Source: Arenimonas sp. (GTDB lineage Bacteria; Pseudomonadota; Gammaproteobacteria; Xanthomonadales; Xanthomonadaceae). From it: 50,237 nt of DNA. The notes under the pieces are model-generated. The model saw only the letters and a list, made by a program, of their open reading frames with translations. It did not search any database and was not told where the DNA came from. The translations under genes and the position numbers were made by a program. The stretch covers positions 1 through 50,237 of the forward strand of contig NZ_JALHQI010000015.1 of assembly GCF_022842045.1 (NCBI RefSeq), in the 5' to 3' direction. Of the stretch, positions 16,049 to 23,810 are shown in pieces. Position 1 is the stretch's first letter. The number at the start of each line of letters is the position of its first letter.

Positions 16049-16999
16049 TTGAGCCTGGAACAGTGGGAAAACTACTATCGCAGTGGCGCCATCGCGACCT
16101 GCCCCACCGCCGTTGACGGCGGCTACGACCTCGAGGTCCGCCAGGCCTGGGTTGCCTTCTTCTCCACCCTGCCCGACGGCGCCCGCCTGCTCGACGTGGG
16201 CACCGGCAACGGCGTCATCCCGCTGATCGCCGCCGAGACCGCCGCGTCGCTCGGCCGCCGCTGGGAGATCCACGGCAGCGACCTCGCCCGCATCGACCCG
16301 GTCGCGCAGGTGCGCGACGGCGCCAAGCGCTTCGCCGGCATCACCTTCCACCCCGGCGTCGGCACCGAGAAGCTGCCGTTCGTGGCCGGCCACTTCGACG
16401 CCGTTTCGGGCCACTACGCGCTCGAGTACACCCAAACCGCCGCCGCGCTGGCCGAACTCCACCGCGTGCTCAAGCCCGGCGGCGACGCCCAGTTCGTGGT
16501 CCACCACGCCGATTCGATCCTGCTGCGCACGGCGCATGCGTCGCTGCGCGACTCCGACCTGGTGTTCAAGGAAACCAAGCTCTACCGAAAGCTGCACAAG
16601 CTGGTGACGATGGAGCAGGCCACGCCCGGCGTGACCGAGCGCGCCACCCATGAACTGCGCGCCGCCATCCAGGCGCTGAAGCAGGCGCTGCCGGCCGCGC
16701 GCCAGGCGGGCGGCGGCCGCATCCTCACCGTGGCACTCGACGCCACCCAGAAGCTGCTGGAGGCGCGCAAGACGCTGCGCCCCGAGCTCGCGGGCAACGA
16801 AGTCGACCGCGCCGAGGCGGACCTTCGCGCGTCCACCCGCCGCCTGCACGACCTGATCGAGCACGCGCGCGATGCCGCCGCCATGGAGGCGCTGCAGGCC
16901 GAGGCCAACGCCGCGGGCTTCACCGCGATCGAGCGGCTGCCGCAGTACCACGGCGGCGACAACCTCGTGGGTTGGCTGTTGATGATGCGCCGGCCGTGA
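16049..16999 (+). CDS. Class I SAM-dependent methyltransferase
   Basis: A 316-residue methyltransferase with motif I LLDVGTGNGVIPLIA near residue 48, the acidic end of strand 2 in IHGSDLARIDP, and post-motif III LAELHRVLKPGGDAQFV. A helical extension of about 100 residues lies between the Rossmann core and a final GWLLMM strand. The proposed start is TTG at 16049, with GGGAG ten bases upstream; an in-frame ATG at 16004 overlaps the likely -10 element and is less likely. It reads divergently from the exported-protein/oxygenase operon and is followed by the second TPR-sulfotransferase. Substrate unknown. Confidence 0.85.
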   Translation: MSLEQWENYYRSGAIATCPTAVDGGYDLEVRQAWVAFFSTLPDGARLLDVGTGNGVIPLIAAETAASLGRRWEIHGSDLARIDPVAQVRDGAKRFAGITFHPGVGTEKLPFVAGHFDAVSGHYALEYTQTAAALAELHRVLKPGGDAQFVVHHADSILLRTAHASLRDSDLVFKETKLYRKLHKLVTMEQATPGVTERATHELRAAIQALKQALPAARQAGGGRILTVALDATQKLLEARKTLRPELAGNEVDRAEADLRASTRRLHDLIEHARDAAAMEALQAEANAAGFTAIERLPQYHGGDNLVGWLLMMRRP

Positions 17000-17018
17000 T
17001 GCCGGCGGGCCTGGGATC

Positions 17019-18527
17019 GTGAGCACGGCCGCCGAGGGCCTGCTGCGGCAGGCCGCCGCCCTGCACCGGCAGGGCCGGCGCGCCGAGGGCCTGGCCCAGT
17101 TCCAGCGCGTGCTGGCCGAGCACCCGCACCTGTCCGAGGGCTGGTACGAGCTGGGCTACCTGCTCAAGGCCGACGGCCGCCACGAGGACGCACTGGCCGC
17201 CTTCGCCGAGGCCTTGGCCCGCGGCGTCGACCGCGCCGAGGAGGTACACCTCAACCGCGCCGTCATTTATTCCGACATGCTGCGCCGGGACGACGACGCC
17301 GAGCGCGAGCTGCTGGCCGCGATCGCCTTGGCGCCGGGCTACGTGCCGGCCCTGCTCAACCTGGGCAACCTGCACGAGGAGCGCGGCCGGCGCGAGGACG
17401 CCATGGCCTGCTACCGCAAGGTGCTGGCCGGCGAAGGCAACGACCCGCGCCACGCCGACCTGCGCCACGAGGCCCTGGCCAGGCTGGCCATCCTCTCGCC
17501 GCCGGAGCGGCTCGACGATCCGATGCTGGCCCGGCTCGACCAGGCCGCCACCGAGGCGGCGCGCGGCAACCCACACGTGCGCGCGAACCTGCTGTTCTCG
17601 CTGGGCCGCTCCTACGAGCGGCTGGGCGACTTCGACCGTGCGTTCGAGGGCTTCTCGCGCGCGAACCGCTCGCTGTTGCGCCAGTCCGGCCGAAGCTACG
17701 ACCGCACGCAGGCCGAGCAGCAGGTGGATTCGCTGATGCGCGCCTTCACCGCCGAGCACCAGGGCGGCCGCACCGACCCCGGCGACGCCGGCGCCGAACC
17801 GCTGTTCGTCTGCGGCATGTTCCGCTCCGGCTCCACCCTGATCGAGCAGGTGCTGGGCGCCCACCCGCAGGTGACCGCCGGCGGCGAACTCGATTACTTG
17901 CTGCGGCTGGCGCTGGGGCCGCTGGCGCCCTTCCCCGCCTCGATGGCGCGCGTGGACACCGCCCGCGACGCGGAGCTGGCCGCCGGCTATCGCGCGCATC
18001 TGGCCAAGCTGTTCCCGGAGGGCATGCACGGCCGCTACATCACCGACAAGCGACCGGACAACTTCAGCCTGATTGGCCTGGTCAAGCGGATGTTCCCGCG
18101 CGCCAAGGTCATCCACACCGTGCGACACCCGCTAGACACCGGGCTGTCGGTGTTCACCCAGCACCTGAACCTGCGCATCGCCGGCTACTCGGCTGACCTA
18201 GGCGACATCGGCCATCATTTCGGCCAGGACCGCCGGCTGATGGCGCACTGGCGGGCCCTCTATCCGGACGACATCCTGGACTTCGACTACGACGTCTTCG
18301 TGCGCGACCCGCGGCCGGCGCTGGAGCGCCTGCTGCAGTTCCTCGGCCTGCCCTGGGACGACGCCTGCCTGCAGTTCCACACCCGCGAGAGCACGGTCAA
18401 GACGGCCAGCTACTGGCAGGTGCGGCAGCCGCTGAACGCCAGGTCCTCCGGACGCTGGCGCCAGTACGGCGCCCACCTCGACCCGCTGCGCGCCGCGCTG
18501 CTCAACGCCGGCGTCGCCATCGACTGA
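17019..18527 (+). CDS. TPR-containing sulfotransferase (second copy)
   Basis: A 502-residue protein with TPR-like helices over residues 1-230 (for example LAQFQRVLAEHPHLSEGWYE, LLNLGNLHEERGRREDAM) and a sulfotransferase domain from about residue 262: 5'-loop CGMFRSGSTLIEQVLGAHP, 3'-phosphate motif KVIHTVRHPLDTGLSVF, late DYDVFVRDPRPALERLLQFL. The architecture is the same as the copy at 10586-12175, but the sequence is quite different, so this is an old paralogue rather than a recent duplication. The start is GTG, 19 bases after the methyltransferase stop; only a weak ribosome site is visible. Probably co-transcribed with the methyltransferase. Confidence 0.9.
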   Translation: MSTAAEGLLRQAAALHRQGRRAEGLAQFQRVLAEHPHLSEGWYELGYLLKADGRHEDALAAFAEALARGVDRAEEVHLNRAVIYSDMLRRDDDAERELLAAIALAPGYVPALLNLGNLHEERGRREDAMACYRKVLAGEGNDPRHADLRHEALARLAILSPPERLDDPMLARLDQAATEAARGNPHVRANLLFSLGRSYERLGDFDRAFEGFSRANRSLLRQSGRSYDRTQAEQQVDSLMRAFTAEHQGGRTDPGDAGAEPLFVCGMFRSGSTLIEQVLGAHPQVTAGGELDYLLRLALGPLAPFPASMARVDTARDAELAAGYRAHLAKLFPEGMHGRYITDKRPDNFSLIGLVKRMFPRAKVIHTVRHPLDTGLSVFTQHLNLRIAGYSADLGDIGHHFGQDRRLMAHWRALYPDDILDFDYDVFVRDPRPALERLLQFLGLPWDDACLQFHTRESTVKTASYWQVRQPLNARSSGRWRQYGAHLDPLRAALLNAGVAID

Positions 18528-18542
18528 GGGCGGGGCGGCGAC

Positions 18543-19475
18543 TCACTTGTCGCTGGCGCTGGCGCTGCCGGTGCTGATGCGGATGTCGCCGGAAAAGGTT
18601 TCCAGCCGCAGGTCGGCCGAGCCGTCGCCCAGCTGGCCCTTCAGCGAGCTGCCGGGACCGTATTCCTCGGTGACCACCTTGCCGACCGGGCTGCGGATGC
18701 TGCCGCTGAAGGACTCGGCCTGCACGCGGCCGGAGGCGTTCGCCGGCAGGCGCAGCGTGAGGTTGCCGCTCAGGGTCTCGGCGGTGACGCGCGCACCCGG
18801 CGCGAGCGCCAGCTGCAGATCGGCATCGCCGGAGACGCTGCTGACGTCGAGCCGGTCGACCGTGCCGGCGCGCAGGCCGAGGTCGCCGGACACCGACTCG
18901 AGCGCCACCCGGCCAGCGATCGCGCCGCGCAGGCGCAGGTCGCCGCTGACGGTCTCGGCGCTGGTGCTGCGGCTGTCGATCTCGACGTCCACGTTGCCGC
19001 TCACCGACTCGAAGCTCGCTTCACCGGCGCGGGCGCCGCGCACCGTGAGGTCGCCGCTGACCGATTCCAGGCCCAGACGCGCGCCGCCGGTGCCGGCGAC
19101 ATCGATGTCGGCGCTGACCCCGGACGCCTTCAGTCCCGCGGCGGCGGGGATGGTGAGCTCGAGCGTGCTCGCCTCGCCTTGCGACGCGCCCCAGTTGAAC
19201 CAGCCGCTGCGCTGGGGGTAGCGAACGAGGATGCTCAGGCGTTCGGCGTTGCCTTCGATCTCCAGTTTCTCGACGCCTTCGCCGAGGCTGCCGGTGATGC
19301 GCACTTCCGGGCGGTCCCACGTGCGCACCGTGATGCTGCCCTTGAGATTGTCGACGCTGACGTGGCCGGTGGCCGACAGCGGGCGGGTTTCGTTGATGGG
19401 CGTGGCCGCGAGCGCGCTGGCGCCGGCGAACAGGCCGGCGAGCGCCGCAGTGCGCAGCAGGGCGTGGGTGGACAT
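18543..19475 (-). CDS. DUF4097-type exported beta-repeat protein
   Basis: A 310-residue protein with a Sec signal peptide (residues 1-22, ending ALAAT) and a body made of about eight degenerate 20-residue beta-strand repeats centred on a V/F-S-G-D/N motif: LESVSGDL, FESVSGNV, AETVSGDL, LESVSGDL, VSSVSGDA, AETLSGNL, AESFSGSI, LETFSGDI. This is the DUF4097 / putative auto-transporter adhesin head pattern, a right-handed beta-helix probably in the periplasm or cell envelope. ATG at 19475 is chosen because GGAG lies six bases upstream and the signal peptide begins there; an ATG eight codons earlier overlaps the anti-sigma stop. It is the last gene of the ECF sigma operon and is a likely target of it. 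Confidence 0.88.
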   Translation of the reverse strand: MSTHALLRTAALAGLFAGASALAATPINETRPLSATGHVSVDNLKGSITVRTWDRPEVRITGSLGEGVEKLEIEGNAERLSILVRYPQRSGWFNWGASQGEASTLELTIPAAAGLKASGVSADIDVAGTGGARLGLESVSGDLTVRGARAGEASFESVSGNVDVEIDSRSTSAETVSGDLRLRGAIAGRVALESVSGDLGLRAGTVDRLDVSSVSGDADLQLALAPGARVTAETLSGNLTLRLPANASGRVQAESFSGSIRSPVGKVVTEEYGPGSSLKGQLGDGSADLRLETFSGDIRISTGSASASDK

Positions 19476-19495
19476 GGTGTTCTCCGTGATCGTCT

Positions 19496-19966
19496 TCATG
19501 CGTGGGTCGCGCCGGCGGCGCGTTGGGTCAGTTCGAGGCGGCGGGCATAAGTGCGGCGCAGCTGGCCGAGCAGGTAGGTGGCATTGGGGTCCGCATCCAG
19601 CGCCGCCCGGATCTCCGCGGCGCTGCGGTCGAGCGTCGCCAGCGCGGGTGCGATGGGGTCGGGCATCGGCGCGCCTGCGAGCTGGCCCAGCGCGGCCTGG
19701 TATTCGCGGGTCATGGCCTCGGCTTCGCGCTGCACCAGCTCGGCCTGCGGGTCGAAGGGCGCGGCGGATGGCACGCGCAGCTGCCAGCCCAGGCCGATCG
19801 CCAGCGACACTGACGCAGCCAGCGCCAGCCCGCCCAGCCAAGGTGCGATGCGGCGGCGCGGCGCCGGCGCCGGCAGGCGGGCGGCGATGCCCGGCCACAG
19901 GTCGCGCGGCGGATCGAGTTCGTGCGGCAGCTGGCGCAGCTGCCAGCGCAGTTCAGTCTCGCCCAT
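19496..19966 (-). CDS. Putative anti-sigma factor, single-pass membrane protein
   Basis: A 156-residue protein with a short cytosolic N-terminus (MGETELRWQLRQLPHELDPP), one transmembrane helix near residues 50-68 (PWLGGLALAASVSLAIGLGW) and a helical C-terminal domain probably in the periplasm. The ATG overlaps the ECF sigma gene by 14 bases, and GGGAGAAG precedes it. Size, membrane layout and position directly after an ECF sigma gene identify it as the probable anti-sigma factor; no zinc-binding HxxxCxxC motif is present, so it is not a ZAS-type anti-sigma. Confidence 0.75.
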   Translation of the reverse strand: MGETELRWQLRQLPHELDPPRDLWPGIAARLPAPAPRRRIAPWLGGLALAASVSLAIGLGWQLRVPSAAPFDPQAELVQREAEAMTREYQAALGQLAGAPMPDPIAPALATLDRSAAEIRAALDADPNATYLLGQLRRTYARRLELTQRAAGATHA

Positions 19967-20552
19967 GGGCTTCTCCCAGTCGCACGCGCAGCAGGCCGCG
20001 GGCGCGATGCAGTTGTGCTTTTGAACTACCGACCGCCATGCCCAGCTCGGCGGCGATCTCCTCGTGTTTCCAGCCCTCGATGTCGTGCAATACCAGCACC
20101 GCGCGGGCACGCGGCGGCAGCGTGGCCACGGCGCGCTCGAGGTCGAGCCCGAGCGCGGTGCGCTGGCCGGCGCTGTCGCCGGTGGCGTGGAATTCCAGCG
20201 CGGCATCGTCGTCTTCCAGCGCCTCGGCGCCGCGGCGCGAGCGCAGCTCCATCAGCGCGGTGTTCACCGCGAGCCGGTGCAGCCAGGTCGAGAACGCGCT
20301 CTCGAAACGGAAGGCCGGCAGCGCCTGCCAGGCGCGCACGAAGGCTTCCTGCACCAGGTCCTCGGCCCTGGCCTCGTGGCCGCACAGGCGCCAGAGCACG
20401 GCGTACACGCGGCGCGAGTGCTTCCGGTACAGCTGCTCGAACGCGCGCACGTCACCGCCGCCGGCGGCGCGGACCAGCGCGTGGTCCTCCTCGCGCGGCG
20501 GCGCGGCGGGCAGGTCGGTGGCGGCATCGAGGGTCACGGCGAGGCTCAGCAT
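19953..20552 (-). CDS. ECF-family RNA polymerase sigma factor
   Basis: A 199-residue sigma-70 factor of the extracytoplasmic function type, with region 2 (FEQLYRKHSRRVYAVLWRLC, then EDLVQEAFVRAW and FSTWLHRLAVN) and region 4 (LPPRARAVLVLHDIEGWKHE, EIAAELGMAVGSSKAQLHRA helix-turn-helix). The start MLSLAV at 20552 is chosen because upstream residues are Arg/Pro-rich and unlike a protein. It overlaps the anti-sigma gene and follows the HDAC-like gene by 32 bases, giving a four-gene minus-strand operon. Confidence 0.9.
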   Translation of the reverse strand: MLSLAVTLDAATDLPAAPPREEDHALVRAAGGGDVRAFEQLYRKHSRRVYAVLWRLCGHEARAEDLVQEAFVRAWQALPAFRFESAFSTWLHRLAVNTALMELRSRRGAEALEDDDAALEFHATGDSAGQRTALGLDLERAVATLPPRARAVLVLHDIEGWKHEEIAAELGMAVGSSKAQLHRARGLLRVRLGEAHGRD

Positions 20553-20584
20553 ACCCACTCGGATGCGCGGCACCGCCGGAGGGT

Positions 20585-21520
20585 TTAACCGGGAGCCGCC
20601 CCGGCCGGGCGGCCCTGTTCGCGGTGGTGCCGCGCGGCCTGACGGACGGTGGCGAAGTGGATGTCGACGATGTCGTCGACCTCGGGCGCATAGCCACCGG
20701 CCATGCACACGGCCACGGGCAGGCCGTGGCGCCGGCAGGCGGCCAGCACCTGCCGGTCGCGCTCGGCCAGCCCCGCCTTGCTCAGCGCGAGGTGGCCGAG
20801 GCGATCGCCGACGAAGGGATCCGCGCCGGCCAGGTAGACCACGGCGTCGGCCCGGGCGCGGTCGATGGCCTGCGGCAGGTGGGCGGCCAGGGCGTCGAGA
20901 TAGGCGTCGTCGCCGGTGCCGTCGGGCAGGGCCACGTCGAGGTCGGAGGCCGGCTTCACCGCGGGGTAGTTGCGGGCCGAATGCATCGAGAAGGTGAACA
21001 GGGTGTCGTCTCCAGCCGCGATCAGGGCGGTGCCGTCGCCCTGGTGCACGTCCAGGTCCACCACCAGCACGCGCCTGGCCCAGCCGTTCGCCTGCACATA
21101 GCGCGCCGCCACGGCGGCATCGTTGAACACGCAGTAGCCGCCTCCGCGCGCCGGCCCCGCATGGTGCGTGCCACCGGCCAGGTTCACGGCGATGCCCTCG
21201 CCCGCCACTGCATCGCGCAGCGCCATCATCGTGCCGCCGGACGAGCGCCGGGATCTCTCGACCATCGCTTCGGACCAGGGGAAACCGACCCGCCTCATCA
21301 CGGCGGGATCGACCGAGCCGTCCGCCATCGCACGCACGTACCAGGGATCGTGGGCACGGCCCAGGTCCTCGTCCGTCGCCGGCGGCGGCTCGCGCAGGAC
21401 GATGCCCAGTGCCGGCGCCAGTCCGACCACGCGCTCGTGCAGGCGCGTGTACTTGGCCATGGGAAACGAGTGGCCCTCCGGTAGCGGCAGGACGAAATGA
21501 TGGCAGTAGTAGGCATTCAT
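20585..21520 (-). CDS. Histone deacetylase-like deacetylase
   Basis: A 311-residue zinc-dependent amidohydrolase of the HDAC/acetoin-utilisation (AcuC-like) family. The signature residues are there: GGTHHAGPARGGGYCVFND (catalytic His pair and substrate loop), VDLDVHQGDGTA (metal D-x-H), and AGADPFVGDRLG (metal Asp). Bacterial members deacetylate small amines such as acetylpolyamines, or acetyl-lysine. The start MNAYYCHHF fits the fold beginning; longer versions are out of character. It is first of the operon with the ECF sigma factor, anti-sigma and DUF4097 genes, though the 32-base gap could hold a separate sigma promoter. Confidence 0.9.
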   Translation of the reverse strand: MNAYYCHHFVLPLPEGHSFPMAKYTRLHERVVGLAPALGIVLREPPPATDEDLGRAHDPWYVRAMADGSVDPAVMRRVGFPWSEAMVERSRRSSGGTMMALRDAVAGEGIAVNLAGGTHHAGPARGGGYCVFNDAAVAARYVQANGWARRVLVVDLDVHQGDGTALIAAGDDTLFTFSMHSARNYPAVKPASDLDVALPDGTGDDAYLDALAAHLPQAIDRARADAVVYLAGADPFVGDRLGHLALSKAGLAERDRQVLAACRRHGLPVAVCMAGGYAPEVDDIVDIHFATVRQAARHHREQGRPAGAAPG

Positions 21521-21580
21521 CGCCCGCAGGATAACGGACGGCATCCGGCTCCCGGTGAACCCCTCGCCCCGCGCATTAAG

Positions 21581-21609
21581 GGAAAGGCCCGCGCGGGGCG
21601 GGCCTTTCC
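21581..21609 (-). terminator. Hairpin terminator of the subtilase gene
   Basis: A 12-bp stem GGAAAGGCCCGC / GCGGGCCTTTCC with a five-base loop, 24 bases beyond the subtilase stop. Read on the minus strand it ends in CCTTTCCCTTAAT, a moderately T-rich tail. Confidence 0.7.
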
Positions 21610-21632
21610 TTGGCTGACAGGTTGCCCCGGCG

Positions 21633-23696
21633 TCAGGGCGCCGCCACCGCCCGTGACACCACGGCATCGACCCGGTAGTTGGTGAGCAGGCTGGCGTAGC
21701 CGTTGACGCGGATCCGGTAGGTGCCGGGCAGCGTGACCTGGACGTCGAGCACCTCCGGGTTAGCCAGGCTGGCGGCGCTCGCGACCTCGCTGCCCGCCGG
21801 ATCGAGCAGCACCAGGTCGAGGTCGGCGACGCCGGACCAGCCGAGCTGCACGCGGACCGAGACGCCATCGGCCGGGATCTCCAGCGCGTACTCGTCCACC
21901 TCCAGGTTCTCGACCGAGGGCCCGATGCTGCCCTCGAAACGGGACGCTTCCTGGACCAGCGATACCGAGGGCTCGAGCAGCGCGCCGTCGACGAGCACAC
22001 CGTCGAGGTACACCTTGCCCTGCACCGCGCGCAGCTCCACCTGGTGCACGCCCGCCTCCAGCCCGGCGACGGCGAAGCGCGCATCCGACTCGGCCGTCGC
22101 CGAGAGGTAGCTCACGCGGCCGCGCAGGACGCCGTCGACGTACACGTCGGCCTGGCCGCCCGATGCGTTGCGCGGGAAGCGAAGCTGGAATGCGGTGCCG
22201 GAGAACGCGAAGCGCGCGCGCGGGACGTCACGCTTGCCCAGGCTGGCGCTGGTGAAGGCACCGTCCACCGCCGTGGCGTCCGACACGGCGCGCCAGCGGC
22301 CTTCGAGGCTGATGTTGCCGTTGTTCTCTGCAGCCGTGTTCCAGGCGCCCTGGCTGGACCAGGCCGTGGCGCCGGCGAGGAACGCCGTCCGCTCACCGAC
22401 CTCCATCGCCGCGGCCTCGACGGCGCGCGCGACGTTGATGTAGCCGCCGCCGACGTCTTGGTAGGCCTGGCCCGGCATCGGGTTGGCGGTTTCCATCAGC
22501 AGGCGCTCGATCTGGTCGGGCGAGAGCTCGGGGTTCACCTCGAGCATGAGGGCGGCGGTACCCGCGACGAACGGCGTGGCCATGCTGGTGCCGCTGATGC
22601 AGTGGTAATAGGCCGTGTAGGTCGGGTCGGTCGCGTCGAACAGGGTGCCGGTGGCACCGATCGCGGTGCCGATCGCCCGGGTCGAGCATATGCCCGAACC
22701 GGGGGCCACCACGTCGATGTGCTTGTAGAAGTCGCCGGCCAGGCCGCGGCTGGAGAAATCGGACAGACCCTTGTCCTTGGTCCCCGACCCGACATTCACC
22801 ACCCAGGGAACGATCGCGTAGGGATTGAGCGTGTCTTCGGTGGGGCCGTCGTTGCCGGCGGCGAAGGTCACCACCATGCCGCGGCGGTAGGCCTCGTAGC
22901 TCGCGCGGTTGATGGGGTTGCTCGGGTCGTAGACGCTGTTCGAGGAGCCCCAGGAGTTGGTGACGATGTCGATCCCGTAGCGCTGCTGGTTGGCGAGCAC
23001 CCAGTCGAAGCCCTGCAGCGCGAAGAAGATATTCAGGCCCTCGCCGGCACCCAGACCGATCAGGCTGGCCTCCGGCGCGATGCCGTCGTAGTAGGCGGCG
23101 CGGCGCGGATCGTTCGCCGAGGCGGCGCCGGTGCCGGCGACGGTGCCAGCGACGTGGGTGCCATGGCCGCTGCTGGTGTCGGTATTGGGCTGGTTCTCGA
23201 TCGCCGCGGCCACGCCGGCCAGGCCGAGGTCGCCGACCAGCTTCACGTTCTGCACCGTGGTGCGGCCAAAGCTCAGGTCGGGATGGTTGGCATCGATGCC
23301 GGAGTCGATCACCGCGACGGTGACGCCGGCGCCCTTGGCGCCGTACTGATCGTGCACGAAGTGGCCGCCGGTGATCTCTGCCGCCTCGTAGTTGCCGAAG
23401 GACAACGGCTCGTTGAGGTAGATGCTCTCGACGTCATCGCGCGCCGCCAGCGCTTCGATCTGCGGGCGCGTCAGGATGGCACCCGCCATCGGCAGCTCGC
23501 TGAGCAGCTGGTAGTTGAGCGTGTAGAGCGAGATCGAACGGGCCGCCTGCGGGTCACGGAAGGTCACGATTACCTCGTGCGCACCGCCCTGGCCGAGGAC
23601 GTCCTGCAGGGAGCTGCCGAGCCGGGCCTCGGCCAACGCCGCGTTCGCGCCGAGCGCGAGCGCCAGGGTGATGGATAGGGAAAGGGTCGTGCGCAT
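21633..23696 (-). CDS. Secreted S8 family subtilisin-like serine peptidase
   Basis: A 687-residue secreted protease. Signal peptide at residues 1-22; I9-like propeptide (EVIVTFRD to VESIYLNEPL); catalytic triad Asp in VAVIDSGIDANHPDL near residue 128, His in GHGTHVAGTVAG near 179, Ser in GTSMATPFVAG near 369. The C-terminal 230 residues hold a beta-rich region with VYVDGVLRGRVSY and LDGVLVDGAL, and then a pre-peptidase (PPC-like) domain with DLDLVLLDPAG and PGTYRIRVNGYAS. The ATG at 23696 has GGAG six bases upstream; an in-frame extension lacks signal-peptide logic. It probably degrades extracellular protein; predatory or saprophytic relatives have many such enzymes. Confidence 0.93.
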   Translation of the reverse strand: MRTTLSLSITLALALGANAALAEARLGSSLQDVLGQGGAHEVIVTFRDPQAARSISLYTLNYQLLSELPMAGAILTRPQIEALAARDDVESIYLNEPLSFGNYEAAEITGGHFVHDQYGAKGAGVTVAVIDSGIDANHPDLSFGRTTVQNVKLVGDLGLAGVAAAIENQPNTDTSSGHGTHVAGTVAGTGAASANDPRRAAYYDGIAPEASLIGLGAGEGLNIFFALQGFDWVLANQQRYGIDIVTNSWGSSNSVYDPSNPINRASYEAYRRGMVVTFAAGNDGPTEDTLNPYAIVPWVVNVGSGTKDKGLSDFSSRGLAGDFYKHIDVVAPGSGICSTRAIGTAIGATGTLFDATDPTYTAYYHCISGTSMATPFVAGTAALMLEVNPELSPDQIERLLMETANPMPGQAYQDVGGGYINVARAVEAAAMEVGERTAFLAGATAWSSQGAWNTAAENNGNISLEGRWRAVSDATAVDGAFTSASLGKRDVPRARFAFSGTAFQLRFPRNASGGQADVYVDGVLRGRVSYLSATAESDARFAVAGLEAGVHQVELRAVQGKVYLDGVLVDGALLEPSVSLVQEASRFEGSIGPSVENLEVDEYALEIPADGVSVRVQLGWSGVADLDLVLLDPAGSEVASAASLANPEVLDVQVTLPGTYRIRVNGYASLLTNYRVDAVVSRAVAAP

Positions 23697-23810
23697 CGCG
23701 AGCTCCAGGGTGGAAGAAGACCCCTCCACCCTGCGCCGGGCCCCTGCCTGCGCCCATCCGGACATTCCCCCAGGCCCGCCCCGGGTCTACCCCCAGGGCG
23801 GGACGGCCGC

